64,000 nucleotides of DNA from a virus. The first letter of the stretch is position 1. Each line of letters begins with the position of its first letter. This document shows, piece by piece, positions 47,312 to 56,648 of this stretch. Below the pieces are notes generated by a model, which saw only the letters and a program-made list of their open reading frames with translations, was not told the DNA's origin and did not search any database. Made by a program: the position numbers and the translations under genes. The stretch spans positions 1-64,000 of IMG/VR virus record IMGVR_UViG_3300001533_002283; one strand, written 5' to 3'.

Positions 47312-47339
47312 ACTTTACACTTTTTCTTGCTTTCGTCAA
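47312..47339 (-). promoter_or_regulatory. Promoter for the candidate ncRNA
   Basis: TTGACG (47334-47339), 16 bp, TAAAGT (47312-47317), preceded by AAAAACGC. Confidence 0.7.
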
Positions 47340-47451
47340 GCGTTTTTCTTCAAAAAGAACAAAAATTTTTCGGAAAGTTGATTAAACTTCATGAGGCGAT
47401 CCGCCCAAGAATTACCCGAAGGAACCCCCTTCGTGATTCAGTAACTCACAC
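47340..47451. other. Spacer between ncRNA promoter and small ORF
   Basis: Only an 18-codon minus frame (MKFNQLSEKFLFF...) is visible; a GAAGGGGGTTCCTTC hairpin near 47419-47433 may terminate the small ORF transcript. Confidence 0.35.
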
Positions 47452-47577
47452 TTATATTAACCAACTTTTATTCCGGGTGATTTTATAACGATTATTCGCC
47501 CGCCTTTCAGCAGCAATATTAGGAACCAACCAATATTCAAAAACGCGAGATTTAAGATTATCCCGAACTATACTCAT
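47452..47577 (-). CDS. Small basic protein, 41 aa
   Basis: MSIVRDNLKSRVFEYWLVPN...RRANNRYKITRNKSWLI: Arg/Lys-rich and well composed. It lies about 80 bp behind promoter 47657-47685. Probably DNA- or RNA-binding. Confidence 0.55.
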   Translation of the reverse strand: MSIVRDNLKSRVFEYWLVPNIAAERRANNRYKITRNKSWLI

Positions 47578-47656
47578 CCCGCCCTATCGTTTAGAGGTTT
47601 GAATGAGAAGAATGTGAAAAGAACAAAGGTGAGGCTTTCCCCGACCTGATTTAACC

Positions 47657-47685
47657 ACTATGCGGGATTACCCCGATGAAGTCAA
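47657..47685 (-). promoter_or_regulatory. Promoter upstream of the 41-aa gene
   Basis: TTGACT (47680-47685), 17 bp, CATAGT (47657-47662). Confidence 0.55.
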
Positions 47686-47705
47686 CAAGTTTTATTCAAA
47701 AAATT

Positions 47706-48029
47706 TTATCCCTGCGCGTAAAATACCTTAACCGCCCGCTTCTTCACCTCGTCAAATTTAATACCTTCATTCTCAAATCGCCCGTCATATTCCCGGAGAA
47801 CATAAAGATCAAAGTTTAGTTCATTTGCCACGTCCTGCAACTTATCATTATCCAACGTCAAATCTAAATCGCCATACCAGATTTTTCCCTCGGCGTTAAA
47901 AACATTGGCGTTAAAAATCACCTGATTCTTAGGGTGTTTATTAACATAACCGGATTTTGAACCAGAGATCATTCGGCCAAGATTGAAACCATGTTTGGTG
48001 AAAACGTTTAGAATTTTTTCTTTATTCAT
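47706..48029 (-). CDS. Hypothetical protein, 107 aa
   Basis: MNKEKILNVFTKHGFNLGRM start; beta-rich centre VIFNANVFNAEGKIWYGDLDL. Small phage proteins with a WYGDLDL-like motif are common; role unknown. Confidence 0.7.
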   Translation of the reverse strand: MNKEKILNVFTKHGFNLGRMISGSKSGYVNKHPKNQVIFNANVFNAEGKIWYGDLDLTLDNDKLQDVANELNFDLYVLREYDGRFENEGIKFDEVKKRAVKVFYAQG

Positions 48030-48035
48030 AAGTTT

Positions 48036-48515
48036 TTAATCCGAATAAATGTATTGGGGCGTTACTTGCATATTTCCAATCAATTCAATTAATTCTTTCC
48101 AGTCAAGCGGGAATTTTGCCCGTTCGTTGATGAAAATCACCCCGCGAAGGAAACCGTTCCATTCATTAGTGCCAATGTAAATACTAGGGTATTTTTTAAA
48201 CTCCTGCATAAACTCATCATAGGTAAGAACTTGCAAAGGTTGCTCATAATAGCGAATTTCCCGATCCTTCACAAGACCCATCCAATCCTCCCAATTTCCA
48301 CCCGACTTGTTCCTCTGTTTGACGAAAATGTCGATAGACTCCTCTTCGGGGTCATAAACAGGGATAAACTCCCCACCGACATTATCCAACAGTTGAATGT
48401 TTGACTTAATGTTTAATGCAGCTTTATTTTTCTGCACCAGATATTCCTCCGCTTCTTTTTGGGAATTGAAGGAAAGACCTTCTATTTTATACACTTCTGA
48501 TTTTTGTATTTGCAT
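48036..48515 (-). CDS. Hypothetical protein, 159 aa
   Basis: MQIQKSEVYKIEGLSFNSQKEAEEYL start; mixed alpha/beta with a YPSIYIGTNEWNGFLRG segment. GAATAACACTTATG context. Family not recognised. Confidence 0.65.
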   Translation of the reverse strand: MQIQKSEVYKIEGLSFNSQKEAEEYLVQKNKAALNIKSNIQLLDNVGGEFIPVYDPEEESIDIFVKQRNKSGGNWEDWMGLVKDREIRYYEQPLQVLTYDEFMQEFKKYPSIYIGTNEWNGFLRGVIFINERAKFPLDWKELIELIGNMQVTPQYIYSD

Positions 48516-48537
48516 AAGTGTTATTCGTTATTTTGTT

Positions 48538-48702
48538 TCAACTCACACCATATTTGTATGCCGATTCTAACTCACCTTCTTCAATATCTGTATAAAGAAT
48601 GTTTAATTTTGCGCGCTCAGACTTGGTATAATCCATTTCGGAATCACGAATTTTGATGATATGTTTGCTCAAATCAGTTTTAATTTCCTTGTATATTTTC
48701 AT
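48538..48702 (-). CDS. Small helical protein, 54 aa
   Basis: MKIYKEIKTDLSKHIIKIRDSEM...LNILYTDIEEGELESAYKYG. Too short for a standard ORF cut-off but protein-like and in operon position. Confidence 0.6.
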   Translation of the reverse strand: MKIYKEIKTDLSKHIIKIRDSEMDYTKSERAKLNILYTDIEEGELESAYKYGVS

Positions 48703-48712
48703 AATTTATATT

Positions 48713-48910
48713 TTAAATGCTCTTAAATGGCCCATGAATATCAACATATCTCCAATGGTCACTTATACTTTCGATAAAATCAAATGCCTCTTTTTCGCTT
48801 TCAAATACCTTAAAATTGTCATCCCATTCTCCCCCGCCCATGTGATCACGTTCAAAAAAAGAAGAATATAAAACCAGACATTGATTTTGGGTTAGCTTAG
48901 GAATTTCCAT
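48713..48910 (-). CDS. Small hypothetical protein, 65 aa
   Basis: Start MEIPKLTQNQCLVLYSSF follows the upstream stop; longer frame overlaps the upstream gene. Contains DHWRYVDIHGPF near the end. Confidence 0.65.
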   Translation of the reverse strand: MEIPKLTQNQCLVLYSSFFERDHMGGGEWDDNFKVFESEKEAFDFIESISDHWRYVDIHGPFKSI

Positions 48911-48923
48911 AAAAATTTTTTTC

Positions 48924-49190
48924 TTAATGATATTGAACGCAAATCGCACACTTCTTCCCGCGAAAATCAACGAGGTAGCACTTATAGTCGTAACTGCCCG
49001 ATTCTAAAATCCGTTCCAGAGTATAATCAGTGGGTCTTAATTCCTTCTCTTTGGTTTTCCAGTGTTCTTTTTCCTCTAAAATGTCGGGCTCTCCAATTAT
49101 GGCAAAATTCCAATCGTCAAGACAAACGCCGACCGACCAGAGATAATCAGTTTCTTCCTTGGAAAATTCTGTGAGTAGTTCAAGTTTCAT
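48924..49190 (-). CDS. Acidic hypothetical protein, 88 aa
   Basis: MKLELLTEFSKEETDYLWSV start with AATAACACCCATG context. Ends FRGKKCAICVQYH. Function unknown. Confidence 0.65.
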   Translation of the reverse strand: MKLELLTEFSKEETDYLWSVGVCLDDWNFAIIGEPDILEEKEHWKTKEKELRPTDYTLERILESGSYDYKCYLVDFRGKKCAICVQYH

Positions 49191-49222
49191 GGGTGTTATT
49201 CAACCAGTTCCGCGCCGCCTTG

Positions 49223-49432
49223 TCAACCCTTTTCGTCAATTTTCCCAACTTTTTCTACCCAATGATCCAAAAATATCAATCCGGCAATTAACAGACCAAA
49301 CAAACTTCCAACTAAATATAGCCCGAATTGTTCAAAAATCTTCTTTTTGTTGAACTTGACGGCCCAAGCGAGGGAGAAAAGGCCAGAGACATACCAAAGG
49401 GTAGTAAAAATAATTGTATAACTGTTAATCAT
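49223..49432 (-). CDS. Small membrane protein, 69 aa
   Basis: Two hydrophobic stretches (IIFTTLWYVSGLFSLAWAV and FGLYLVGSLFGLLIAGLIFL) with a basic loop (KFNKKKIFEQ). Holin-like or membrane-inserted peptide; overlaps the upstream gene by 4 bp. Confidence 0.65.
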   Translation of the reverse strand: MINSYTIIFTTLWYVSGLFSLAWAVKFNKKKIFEQFGLYLVGSLFGLLIAGLIFLDHWVEKVGKIDEKG

Positions 49433-49704
49433 AATTTTTTCTTATGAAGGTGCTTGTGCTCGCTCCAGAATTTCTCCCCAGTATAATAATCGTGCAGTTT
49501 TTGAATGTCGGGCGGAACAAAACTATCTATAATTTTCCCATCTCGTTCATTTGCAAAATAGGTGTCATCTTTGTTTAGTTTTTCAATAATGGTTTGAATA
49601 ATTCCTAATTGCGGCTGAATTTGTTTAGCGTGCCAATATTCTTCTAAGGTAACTAAAAGGTTTGTAATGATATGGCGCTCAAGTTGTGATAATTCTACTT
49701 TCAT
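49429..49704 (-). CDS. Hypothetical helical protein, 91 aa
   Basis: Start MKVELSQLERHIITNLLVTLE overlaps the upstream stop (ATGA). Helical, ends HLHKKKL. Function unknown. Confidence 0.65.
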   Translation of the reverse strand: MKVELSQLERHIITNLLVTLEEYWHAKQIQPQLGIIQTIIEKLNKDDTYFANERDGKIIDSFVPPDIQKLHDYYTGEKFWSEHKHLHKKKL

Positions 49705-50045
49705 TCTTTTTCCTCCCAAAGTCCAAACACTCTTAGAAATGCCTCTGCCTTTTGCGCCGCCGTTGCGTGGAAAAGAAATTTTGTTCCGCCCTCGTCTAAA
49801 AACCCCTCATATTTTAACCAATTGTCAATATAACCCAAGCATTCTTCCATTTTGTGAGTTGCATTTAAGTTGTTTACGTAGTCTGGAACCGGACGAATGG
49901 AAAACGGTTGGTCTTTCAGTTCTGGAGGAGTTCCCCTTAATTCATATTCACACGAAGCATCCGAGCCGTAGTCCGTTCTAACAGATTTTACATTAATCCA
50001 GCCACAAATTTGGGCGATTAAAAGGTTTTGTTTTTCTGGTGACAT
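49701..50045 (-). CDS. Conserved phage protein, 114 aa
   Basis: MSPEKQNLLIAQICGWINVKS...PVPDYVNNLNATHKMEE...FLFHATAAQKAEAFLRVFGLWEE: a recurring small phage protein of unknown role, with the IAQxCGW N-terminus and a helical C-terminal AxQKAEAFLR segment. Confidence 0.7.
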   Translation of the reverse strand: MSPEKQNLLIAQICGWINVKSVRTDYGSDASCEYELRGTPPELKDQPFSIRPVPDYVNNLNATHKMEECLGYIDNWLKYEGFLDEGGTKFLFHATAAQKAEAFLRVFGLWEEKE

Positions 50046-50055
50046 ATTTAACCCC

Positions 50056-50286
50056 TCATCTTGTTTTCAATCCCGCAAAATGTTTGTTTGATTTTACGCT
50101 ACCCATACCAACCATAAGTGATTTAATCAGAATGGTTTTAGTCATTTTGTCATGCTTCACACCCCAATAAGAACCAATATCGCGTAACTCGTCAAGGGAA
50201 AAACGCTCCAACAAGCGAAAAATTCGGGTCTCCGCGCGATACCAGTCGGAAAGAGTGGCGGGTTGATAGGATTTAATTACGCGCAT
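50056..50286 (-). CDS. Hypothetical protein, 76 aa
   Basis: Start at MRVIKSYQPATLSDW, since the upstream gene's stop lies at 50294. Helical with a basic C-terminus (VKSNKHFAGLKTR). Confidence 0.65.
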   Translation of the reverse strand: MRVIKSYQPATLSDWYRAETRIFRLLERFSLDELRDIGSYWGVKHDKMTKTILIKSLMVGMGSVKSNKHFAGLKTR

Positions 50287-50293
50287 ACAAATC

Positions 50294-50668
50294 TCAGAAA
50301 ATGATCCTCTTGATAGAGGAGACGGGGAAAAAACAGCCAACATCCCTCTTCCCATCCCTCCCGATTATTGAGCAATTATAGTGCTCCTCGCCCGTATCCC
50401 CTATCCACATCGACTGATTTTCTGGAAATTCATCAATGATTGCCTCCCCTTTATATGCCGCCCAAGGACAATCTTCATCAGAAAAATCAATAAAAACCTT
50501 GGTCCCGTTAGGAATCGCCCCGTTCTTAATTGAAATAATTTTCGAATGAAGGTATTCCTGAATTTCTTTAAGAATCTTTTCATCAGAAATTGATTCAATA
50601 CGAGTTACGCAATTCTCAATCAGGGTTTGAACCCGCTCCCGTTTAGATTTATTTTTTGTTTTTACCAT
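50294..50668 (-). CDS. Hypothetical protein, 124 aa
   Basis: MVKTKNKSKRERVQTLIENC, a helical N-terminal half and a beta-rich C-terminal half with TKVFIDFSDEDCPWAAYKG and MWIGDTGEEHYNC. Overlaps the phosphatase gene by 7 bp. Confidence 0.65.
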   Translation of the reverse strand: MVKTKNKSKRERVQTLIENCVTRIESISDEKILKEIQEYLHSKIISIKNGAIPNGTKVFIDFSDEDCPWAAYKGEAIIDEFPENQSMWIGDTGEEHYNCSIIGRDGKRDVGCFFPVSSIKRIIF

Positions 50669-51228
50669 AGAAGAATATCCTCTTCCTCTCCGCCCTCAAT
50701 GTCAAGATGATTTTTCAACGGCGCGAGCATTTTATATCCCCGTTTCATCAAAACATCCGCTAATTTTACCATCAGCGGATTAGGCCCGGCGATTGATCGT
50801 TTATTTTCTACTAGAGCTAATGCATCCCTCTCGTTCCATTCGCCAAGTAAATAACACAAAATGATGTAACATGCTGCGGTTGAGCGACTTTTGCCAGCTT
50901 GACACGCACAAAGCAAGTTAATTTTCTCGCCTTTTTCCAACCTATCCTCAATTATAATCGCGCTATCAATAATACCCGCAACTAAATCTTGGTCGGGCAT
51001 TTTATAGCCAGTTTTTTTATGCTCTTGAGTCCACACGTCATGGACTTCATGGGTGTTAAAATATTCAATTTCTCCCAAGACAGAAGACACTCCCTTGTAA
51101 GAATACCTTTCTTTTTTAATCTGGCCGGGGTGATTAAATCCAATGAAATAATTAATATTTTTATCCGCGAGATATTTTAGCTCGTCGCGACCGGAGATAT
51201 AGAAGGTGAAATTGTTAGGGAGTGGCAT
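50662..51228 (-). CDS. Dual-specificity / tyrosine phosphatase-like protein
   Basis: 188 aa. Signature CACQAGKSRSTAACYIILCYLLG contains the HC(X5)R-type loop in the form C-QAGKS-R with an Ala before the Cys, plus an upstream Asp in VWTQEHKKTGY... region. Substrate could be protein, phospholipid or RNA 5' end; phages use such enzymes to undo host modification. Neighbours are a phosphoesterase and RNA-repair genes, so an RNA role is possible (inference). Confidence 0.8.
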   Translation of the reverse strand: MPLPNNFTFYISGRDELKYLADKNINYFIGFNHPGQIKKERYSYKGVSSVLGEIEYFNTHEVHDVWTQEHKKTGYKMPDQDLVAGIIDSAIIIEDRLEKGEKINLLCACQAGKSRSTAACYIILCYLLGEWNERDALALVENKRSIAGPNPLMVKLADVLMKRGYKMLAPLKNHLDIEGGEEEDILLW

Positions 51229-51231
51229 AAG

Positions 51232-51960
51232 TCAATGATGCCCTTCTGATTTATATGCTTTTTTATTCATAAATTTCTTTAGTTTTTCAAGAGAAATCGG
51301 CGCTCCATCATTATATTTCAGCAAATTCTCATAACCAACATCCGCGATTTTCCCACAATCCGTTGTCACCCAATCAGATTCACGACTAGAGCAATGCTCG
51401 TGAGAATGCAACATCCAGCTCTGCCGCACCATTTTGTTCCAGCTACGGATAGCATAGTGACAAATTGAGATTTGCAAACCATTAATATCTAATTCAGCAT
51501 AGTTTGGGATATAAGTTAGAATTTTCTCATTCAAAGACACCTCGTAAGTTGAACTCATATCGTCTAAGGGATAAACCTCGGCCAAAATAGTCCCATCCAA
51601 CATCACCAAATCAGGATATTTCCAAGATAGCGAACTCCGATAATTCTGCAACCATCCGCTAAAATGATTTCCGGGTTGGACGAAGACTTGTTTGAAATTA
51701 AGTCGGCGGAAGAGATTTTGAAATTCATTTCCCTTGGGGTCGTTAAAAATAATATCCCCAAGAAGAAAAATAATAGAATTTTTGTCGCAAACTTTATTCC
51801 ATGCTTGAATTTGAAATTCGTCATGCTCTTCACCAGATTCAAACCCGCGCATTTTCCATAAGGGGTTGTCCCACATTGGCCTATGTCGGTGATGCATACA
51901 CCCAAGAAAGAAAAAATTCTTGTCCTCTCCTTTGAATTTTAATGTTTTAAGCATAATCAA
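51232..51960 (-). CDS. Calcineurin-like phosphoesterase, 242 aa
   Basis: Metal-ligand motifs: FFFLGCMHHRH, IIFLLGDIIFND (GD), VQPGNHFSGW (GNH), ISICHYAIRSW and LHSHEHCSS (HxH). Similar class to 40667-41239 but longer. It may act as a phosphodiesterase or 2',3'-cyclic phosphatase, fitting its place beside the kinase and RNA ligase. It overlaps the next upstream gene by 4 bp. Confidence 0.8.
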   Translation of the reverse strand: MIMLKTLKFKGEDKNFFFLGCMHHRHRPMWDNPLWKMRGFESGEEHDEFQIQAWNKVCDKNSIIFLLGDIIFNDPKGNEFQNLFRRLNFKQVFVQPGNHFSGWLQNYRSSLSWKYPDLVMLDGTILAEVYPLDDMSSTYEVSLNEKILTYIPNYAELDINGLQISICHYAIRSWNKMVRQSWMLHSHEHCSSRESDWVTTDCGKIADVGYENLLKYNDGAPISLEKLKKFMNKKAYKSEGHH

Positions 51961-52169
51961 TCAATCGTTTTCTTTTCTTGTTCCCCCGCTATTTTTGCTT
52001 CCTCCCAAGTCTCCAACGTATCAATCAATTTTGAACCAACAAATAGGTCAAATACTTTTACATCATAAACTTCCGTATCACCCATCGCACGGAAAACACC
52101 ACCGACTTCCAGTCGAGGACGGATTTTCACTCCTTTACCAAAATCATATTCGCGGAAGAATTTGCTCAT
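51957..52169 (-). CDS. Small hypothetical protein, 70 aa
   Basis: MSKFFREYDFGKGVKIRPRLEVGGVF start; beta-rich, ends in a Lys/Glu-rich helix. ATGA overlap with the upstream gene. Confidence 0.65.
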   Translation of the reverse strand: MSKFFREYDFGKGVKIRPRLEVGGVFRAMGDTEVYDVKVFDLFVGSKLIDTLETWEEAKIAGEQEKKTID

Positions 52170-52333
52170 TTATGATAATAAAATTGCTGTTCACCATTCT
52201 TGTCAAGATAAACGCAACAAAAAGCAAGATGAACTTCCTCCCAAACGCCTAATTCTTTAGAAAGCGACTCTATTTTATCTGAATAAATTTCGCACGCTTC
52301 AACGGCGGATTCAAGATTGGGATGGATTTTCAT
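52166..52333 (-). CDS. Small acidic protein, 55 aa
   Basis: MKIHPNLESAVEACEIYSDKIES...VYLDKNGEQQFYYHK; overlaps the next gene's start by 4 bp and the upstream gene by 23 bp. Confidence 0.65.
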   Translation of the reverse strand: MKIHPNLESAVEACEIYSDKIESLSKELGVWEEVHLAFCCVYLDKNGEQQFYYHK

Positions 52334-52559
52334 CTAGAATAAAATTTAATGCCTTATAAGTTCCCAAAACAACAGATTGGTATTCAAAGAGTTTTGCTTC
52401 TAATTCTTTTTTATCCATTTCATATATTTGATCATGATTTGTCGAATAGATTTTGTATTCACCAGAATCATCTTGCTCTACCCAGCCCTCATTGTCTGAG
52501 TCCCAGCCGTCATGAAGAATGCGAAAGCGAAAAACGGTTTTATTTTTGTTCGGGTTCAT
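52311..52559 (-). CDS. Hypothetical protein, 82 aa
   Basis: Start at MNPNKNKTVFRFRIL, just after the kinase stop (52561). FHDGWDSDNEGWVEQ-type aromatic acidic centre; helical C-terminus. Unknown function. Confidence 0.65.
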   Translation of the reverse strand: MNPNKNKTVFRFRILHDGWDSDNEGWVEQDDSGEYKIYSTNHDQIYEMDKKELEAKLFEYQSVVLGTYKALNFILDENPSQS

Positions 52560-52560
52560 T

Positions 52561-53005
52561 CTAACAAACATACAAGATTTCCCCGCCCTCGTCAAGGGGA
52601 ATAGTCAGATTTTCATGCTGGCGGCGAATCACATCAATGGGCACCTTTCTCGCCCGCTTCTCATTATTTAAAATACATTGGTCAAGACTTGTTTGAAAGA
52701 CAACCCAAGTTTTCTGATAGCCATGCGCGGTTGCCAAACGATTCCAAATCAAGCGGTTTTTACGATTATAGTTAGTTTGGTCAATGAGTATGTTCTTCCT
52801 TAGAATCATGAAATAACCAACCATATTTTCCAAAGTTTGGAATACATGATGATTCCGATCTTGATTGGATTCATCTCCGGTCATGCATAACCGCATTGTA
52901 TCCGCATTTAAATAGATATAGTCGGGATTCTGTTCTAGGAATTTTCGCGCCCAAGTGGATTTTCCACAGCCAGCGGGGCCGATGGTCAGAACAATTTGTT
53001 TGTTT

Positions 53006-53013
<8 letters not shown>
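52561..53013 (-). CDS. Polynucleotide kinase-like P-loop kinase
   Basis: 150 aa. Walker A LTIGPAGCGKSTWA near the N-terminus, YLNADTMRL, then QTNYNRKNRLIWNRLA and RARKVPIDVIRRQHENL (lid Arg residues). The kinase half of T4 Pnk has the same plan: 5'-OH phosphorylation of RNA or DNA. The T4 phosphatase half is missing; the phosphoesterase at 51232-51960 may supply it. Pairs with the RNA ligase two genes upstream in an RNA-repair module. Confidence 0.8.
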
Positions 53014-53616
<603 letters not shown>

Positions 53617-53617
<1 letters not shown>

Positions 53618-54903
53618 TAAGCGGCCTCCTCCATGTCAACTTGATTCTCGTCAGACTTAATAATACCCTCGCCGACTTTAAAATAAAATCCTTTTTCTTT
53701 CAGGAATTTAACAGTATTTCCGACCGCGTATCTAACAATTACCCCTTCGGAGTAGTGACGATTATCTTCTGGATCGGCTTTATCCAAATATGACTTAACT
53801 TTCTCATAAAGCGCCTCTTTATTTCCGTCGTAAATAAACTCTGGTTCAAACTCGTGTGGCGCTTTCACACCAATATTTTTGGCCAATTTCTTAACTTCTT
53901 CTAAGGATAGTCCGATAGAATGACCATCCTCATTTGTAAACGTCGCATGATACAGCATGAATGAATGTGCACCTTCCGTGTCTTCGTAAGAGAAGAACAT
54001 GGGGCTATTATATTGATTCTTAATCTCTTTAAATTCTGGTTTATTTAAATCATGTGGGGCCATAATCGGTTTTCCATTCGCCCAGCCCGTGATTTCGCCA
54101 TACAGAGTGTAACCAAAAGGAATTTTATCTTTGATTAGTGGGAGAATTTCATAACGGAAGGATTCCGAGCCGTGAAAACCCTCCTTGTTTGTTTCGTGTG
54201 GCAGTAACACCACGCGGCGAGTCCCCAAAAGATACTCTCTCTTAGATTCCGAGAAAACCTTAACAAATTTATTAATAAATCGTTTAAACTTATTGAGTTC
54301 GATAATTTGCGAAACATACCCTGCCCGAAAGCTCGTTCCGTGACGCTTGTTTTGGAGAGAAATTAATGCTCCTTTGGGAATTTCCCCGATCATATAGCGT
54401 AATTGTTCGGTGTCTGCGTGCTCTTTCAGCATTTTGCTAACGGGCTGTTTCTTTCCTTGTTTTGCGGCGTTGGCCTGAGCTTTTAAAGTAGCTGGCGTAT
54501 AATATTTCTGACAAATCTTTACCTTGTTCAATTCAGTAAACTTATCGCCCACTTTTAGCTTGGAAACGTTAACCCCTGTGTATTCTAAGCAAGAAATCGG
54601 GGACCAAAAACCACAAGATTTAACTCCTTTGAACTTCTGCGAGCGGATTCGGGCCTTGCCTTTTGTAAAAAACCCGCCGCCAATTCGTTTGCCGTCTTTA
54701 TCTAAAGTTGGGAACAACCCGTTCTTTTCACAAAATTCATCCTCGAAAATACCATCTTCGGGGAAAAATACTCCAATGTCACCAATCTTGGTATTAACAG
54801 AAACAACAACCCCACTGTTTAACACCGTGGCGGCAACAATGCGGTCGGCACCCTCGATAGGGCGAATAGAATCAATTTTTGCGATAATAGCTTCGTAACT
54901 CAT
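53617..54903 (-). CDS. RNA ligase (DRB0094 / Rnl5-like)
   Basis: 428 aa. N-terminal OB-like domain: IRPIEGADRIVAATVLNSG, then DIGVFFPEDGIFEDEFC. Nucleotidyltransferase motif I ISLQNKRHGTSFRAG (catalytic Lys in K-x-x-G), then YGEITGWANGKPI and motif IV EGVIVRYAVG. C-terminal motif V-like FLKEKGFYFK. Ligases of this group join 3'-OH and 5'-P ends of RNA after host tRNA or mRNA cleavage. Followed by the methyltransferase and kinase genes in the same orientation. Confidence 0.9.
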
Positions 54904-54949
54904 AGATTAGTTAGTTTGTTCGTTCTCGGTCAAAAATCAAGAGAATTTT

Positions 54950-55141
54950 TCAAGTTTTCCAAATAATTTCAGGTCGCTCCGTCTTAACTTCAGGCCCTTC
55001 CCACGAAACACCATCGGCCATTGCTTTAACAAATTCGGCGTTTAATTTTTGTCGGTGTTCATTCGCGGCAAAGGCGTCAGAATTAGGGCCAAAATACCAA
55101 TTATTAATATAATCTCGTTTAATTTTAGATAGAGTTCTCAT
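54950..55141 (-). CDS. Small hypothetical protein, 63 aa
   Basis: MRTLSKIKRDYINNWYFGPNSDAF start; Arg/Lys-rich and Trp-containing. Follows a 138-aa gene by two bases. Confidence 0.65.
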   Translation of the reverse strand: MRTLSKIKRDYINNWYFGPNSDAFAANEHRQKLNAEFVKAMADGVSWEGPEVKTERPEIIWKT

Positions 55142-55143
55142 AA

Positions 55144-55560
55144 TTAAACCTCCACCAACTTCTTAAATTTCTCAATCTTTTCCAATTCTTCCTGCTTTAC
55201 TTTTTCCGCCCGTTCCCGTTCCAACTCCATTCGCCGCGCCTTTTCGGTCTCAATTTCCGCTTCAAAACCTTTCATTAATTCGCCAACTTTCGCCACCCAA
55301 GGCCCATCAACTTGAAAACCTAGTTTTTTACCATCGTTATTAAATTCGTAAAATGATGAATACCAAGAGTCTAAATTGTAAATTTTCAGTCTTTCTCCAT
55401 CGGGCGCGACCATATAGACGGTTAGTGAACAGCCGGTTGAGTGAGAGTGATAGTCAAACATGTATAAACCTTCCGTAAAACAAAAGGTGTATCCCCACCG
55501 TTCGGTTTTGCGGAGATTCAGACGATATATTTCTTCAATGATTTTTGTGTATGAGTTCAT
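55144..55560 (-). CDS. Hypothetical protein, 138 aa
   Basis: MNSYTKIIEEIYRLNLRKTERWG...GLYMFDYHSHSTGCSLTVYM, then a long Glu/Lys/Arg helix (METERARRME-like) at the C-terminus. Probably an effector-like fold with a coiled-coil tail. Family not recognised. Confidence 0.65.
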   Translation of the reverse strand: MNSYTKIIEEIYRLNLRKTERWGYTFCFTEGLYMFDYHSHSTGCSLTVYMVAPDGERLKIYNLDSWYSSFYEFNNDGKKLGFQVDGPWVAKVGELMKGFEAEIETEKARRMELERERAEKVKQEELEKIEKFKKLVEV

Positions 55561-55569
55561 GGTTAAAAT

Positions 55570-55959
55570 TCAAATTCCCTTCGGTATTAAATGAAAACAA
55601 TCTCGCGGCCAAGCGTGATAAAGGGCAAAATATTTGTCGGAATAAATCTTCACCTGCTCTTCCTTATTTTTCGCAAAGAGTTTTAGTCTATCAATTTCTT
55701 GTCTCGCAACCTCCGGCGCGAGTTCAATTACTCGTTTGCGGGCTAAATCCAGCGGAGCATGTCCTTCAACTGCATAACTTGTCCCACCCGAATAACAATT
55801 TTCGGTCCAACCAGTCAAGATTTGATCGGCGACATGTTTAATGATCGTGTCTTGACAAGCAAGGGTTTCAATCAATTCGATTTTATCTTCGGGAGATAGT
55901 GAATCAAGAAGATTGGAAATGTCGATGGTTAGTTGGCCTTTATTTAGTTTAGCGTTCAT
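55570..55959 (-). CDS. Hypothetical protein, 129 aa
   Basis: MNAKLNKGQLTIDISNLLDSLSPED, CYSGGTSYAVEGHAPLDLARKRVIELAPEVARQEI; helical, of a kind seen repeatedly in phages and gut bacteria. Role unknown. Confidence 0.7.
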   Translation of the reverse strand: MNAKLNKGQLTIDISNLLDSLSPEDKIELIETLACQDTIIKHVADQILTGWTENCYSGGTSYAVEGHAPLDLARKRVIELAPEVARQEIDRLKLFAKNKEEQVKIYSDKYFALYHAWPRDCFHLIPKGI

Positions 55960-55963
55960 GATT

Positions 55964-56203
55964 TTATTCCTCCATTAAAGTTTCCCACGCCTCTTGATTT
56001 GTAAAAATAAATTCAAAAAGTTCGTCTTCTGCACCTTCGGGCCAAAGAATGGCGCGATAAAAATCTTCATGGGAAATACGCGCAGGCTCAACCTCAATAT
56101 AGTCAAACTTTGCGCTAGTTAGCCGCTCCACATTATCGCAAAACGCCTGAAAATCGTGATAGTCGGGCGCGGTTAGAATCGTTGGTTTCACATTAATATT
56201 CAT
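55964..56203 (-). CDS. Small acidic hypothetical protein, 79 aa
   Basis: MNINVKPTILTAPDYHDFQAF start; WPEGAEDELFEF near the end. Function unknown. Confidence 0.65.
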   Translation of the reverse strand: MNINVKPTILTAPDYHDFQAFCDNVERLTSAKFDYIEVEPARISHEDFYRAILWPEGAEDELFEFIFTNQEAWETLMEE

Positions 56204-56214
56204 GGTTAAAAATC

Positions 56215-56607
56215 TTATTCTCCGTCATTATACAAATCCGTTCCAAGTTCACTAGCTTTATTCCGAATCACATCCATAACAGAAGTCAATCGCCGAATCT
56301 CATATACGGAATTCTGTGTCTTAACCTCCCAGCCAGAACCATCCGGTAAAACCTCGAATGACTGAACGATTGAACTGCGAAACCACCCATGTTTCCCCAT
56401 TGGGTTAGACTGATTTGCCAAGCGGGTAAAAATAATCGGTTCACCAACCTTGAGCATTCGCGGGTCAAAAAATCCAATCAGCCAATAGTTGTTAGGGATA
56501 TTTCCCGGATTAATCTCACTTTTTTTCTCTAAACTCCAAAAAATATCACTTGGATAATTCTTCCGCATTAACTCGGCGGATTGTTGAAGTGTTAGTGGTT
56601 GGCGCAT
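56215..56607 (-). CDS. Hypothetical protein, 130 aa
   Basis: MRQPLTLQQSAELMRKNYPSDIFWSLEKK start; NNYWLIGFFDPRMLKVGEPIIFTRLANQ; ends NKASELGTDLYNDGE. Preceded by a TTGACT-N17-CAATCT promoter-like pair. Confidence 0.65.
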   Translation of the reverse strand: MRQPLTLQQSAELMRKNYPSDIFWSLEKKSEINPGNIPNNYWLIGFFDPRMLKVGEPIIFTRLANQSNPMGKHGWFRSSIVQSFEVLPDGSGWEVKTQNSVYEIRRLTSVMDVIRNKASELGTDLYNDGE

Positions 56608-56648
56608 GTGTAGAGATTGCTAGATTTGGGCGGAAAAGTCAAGAAGTT

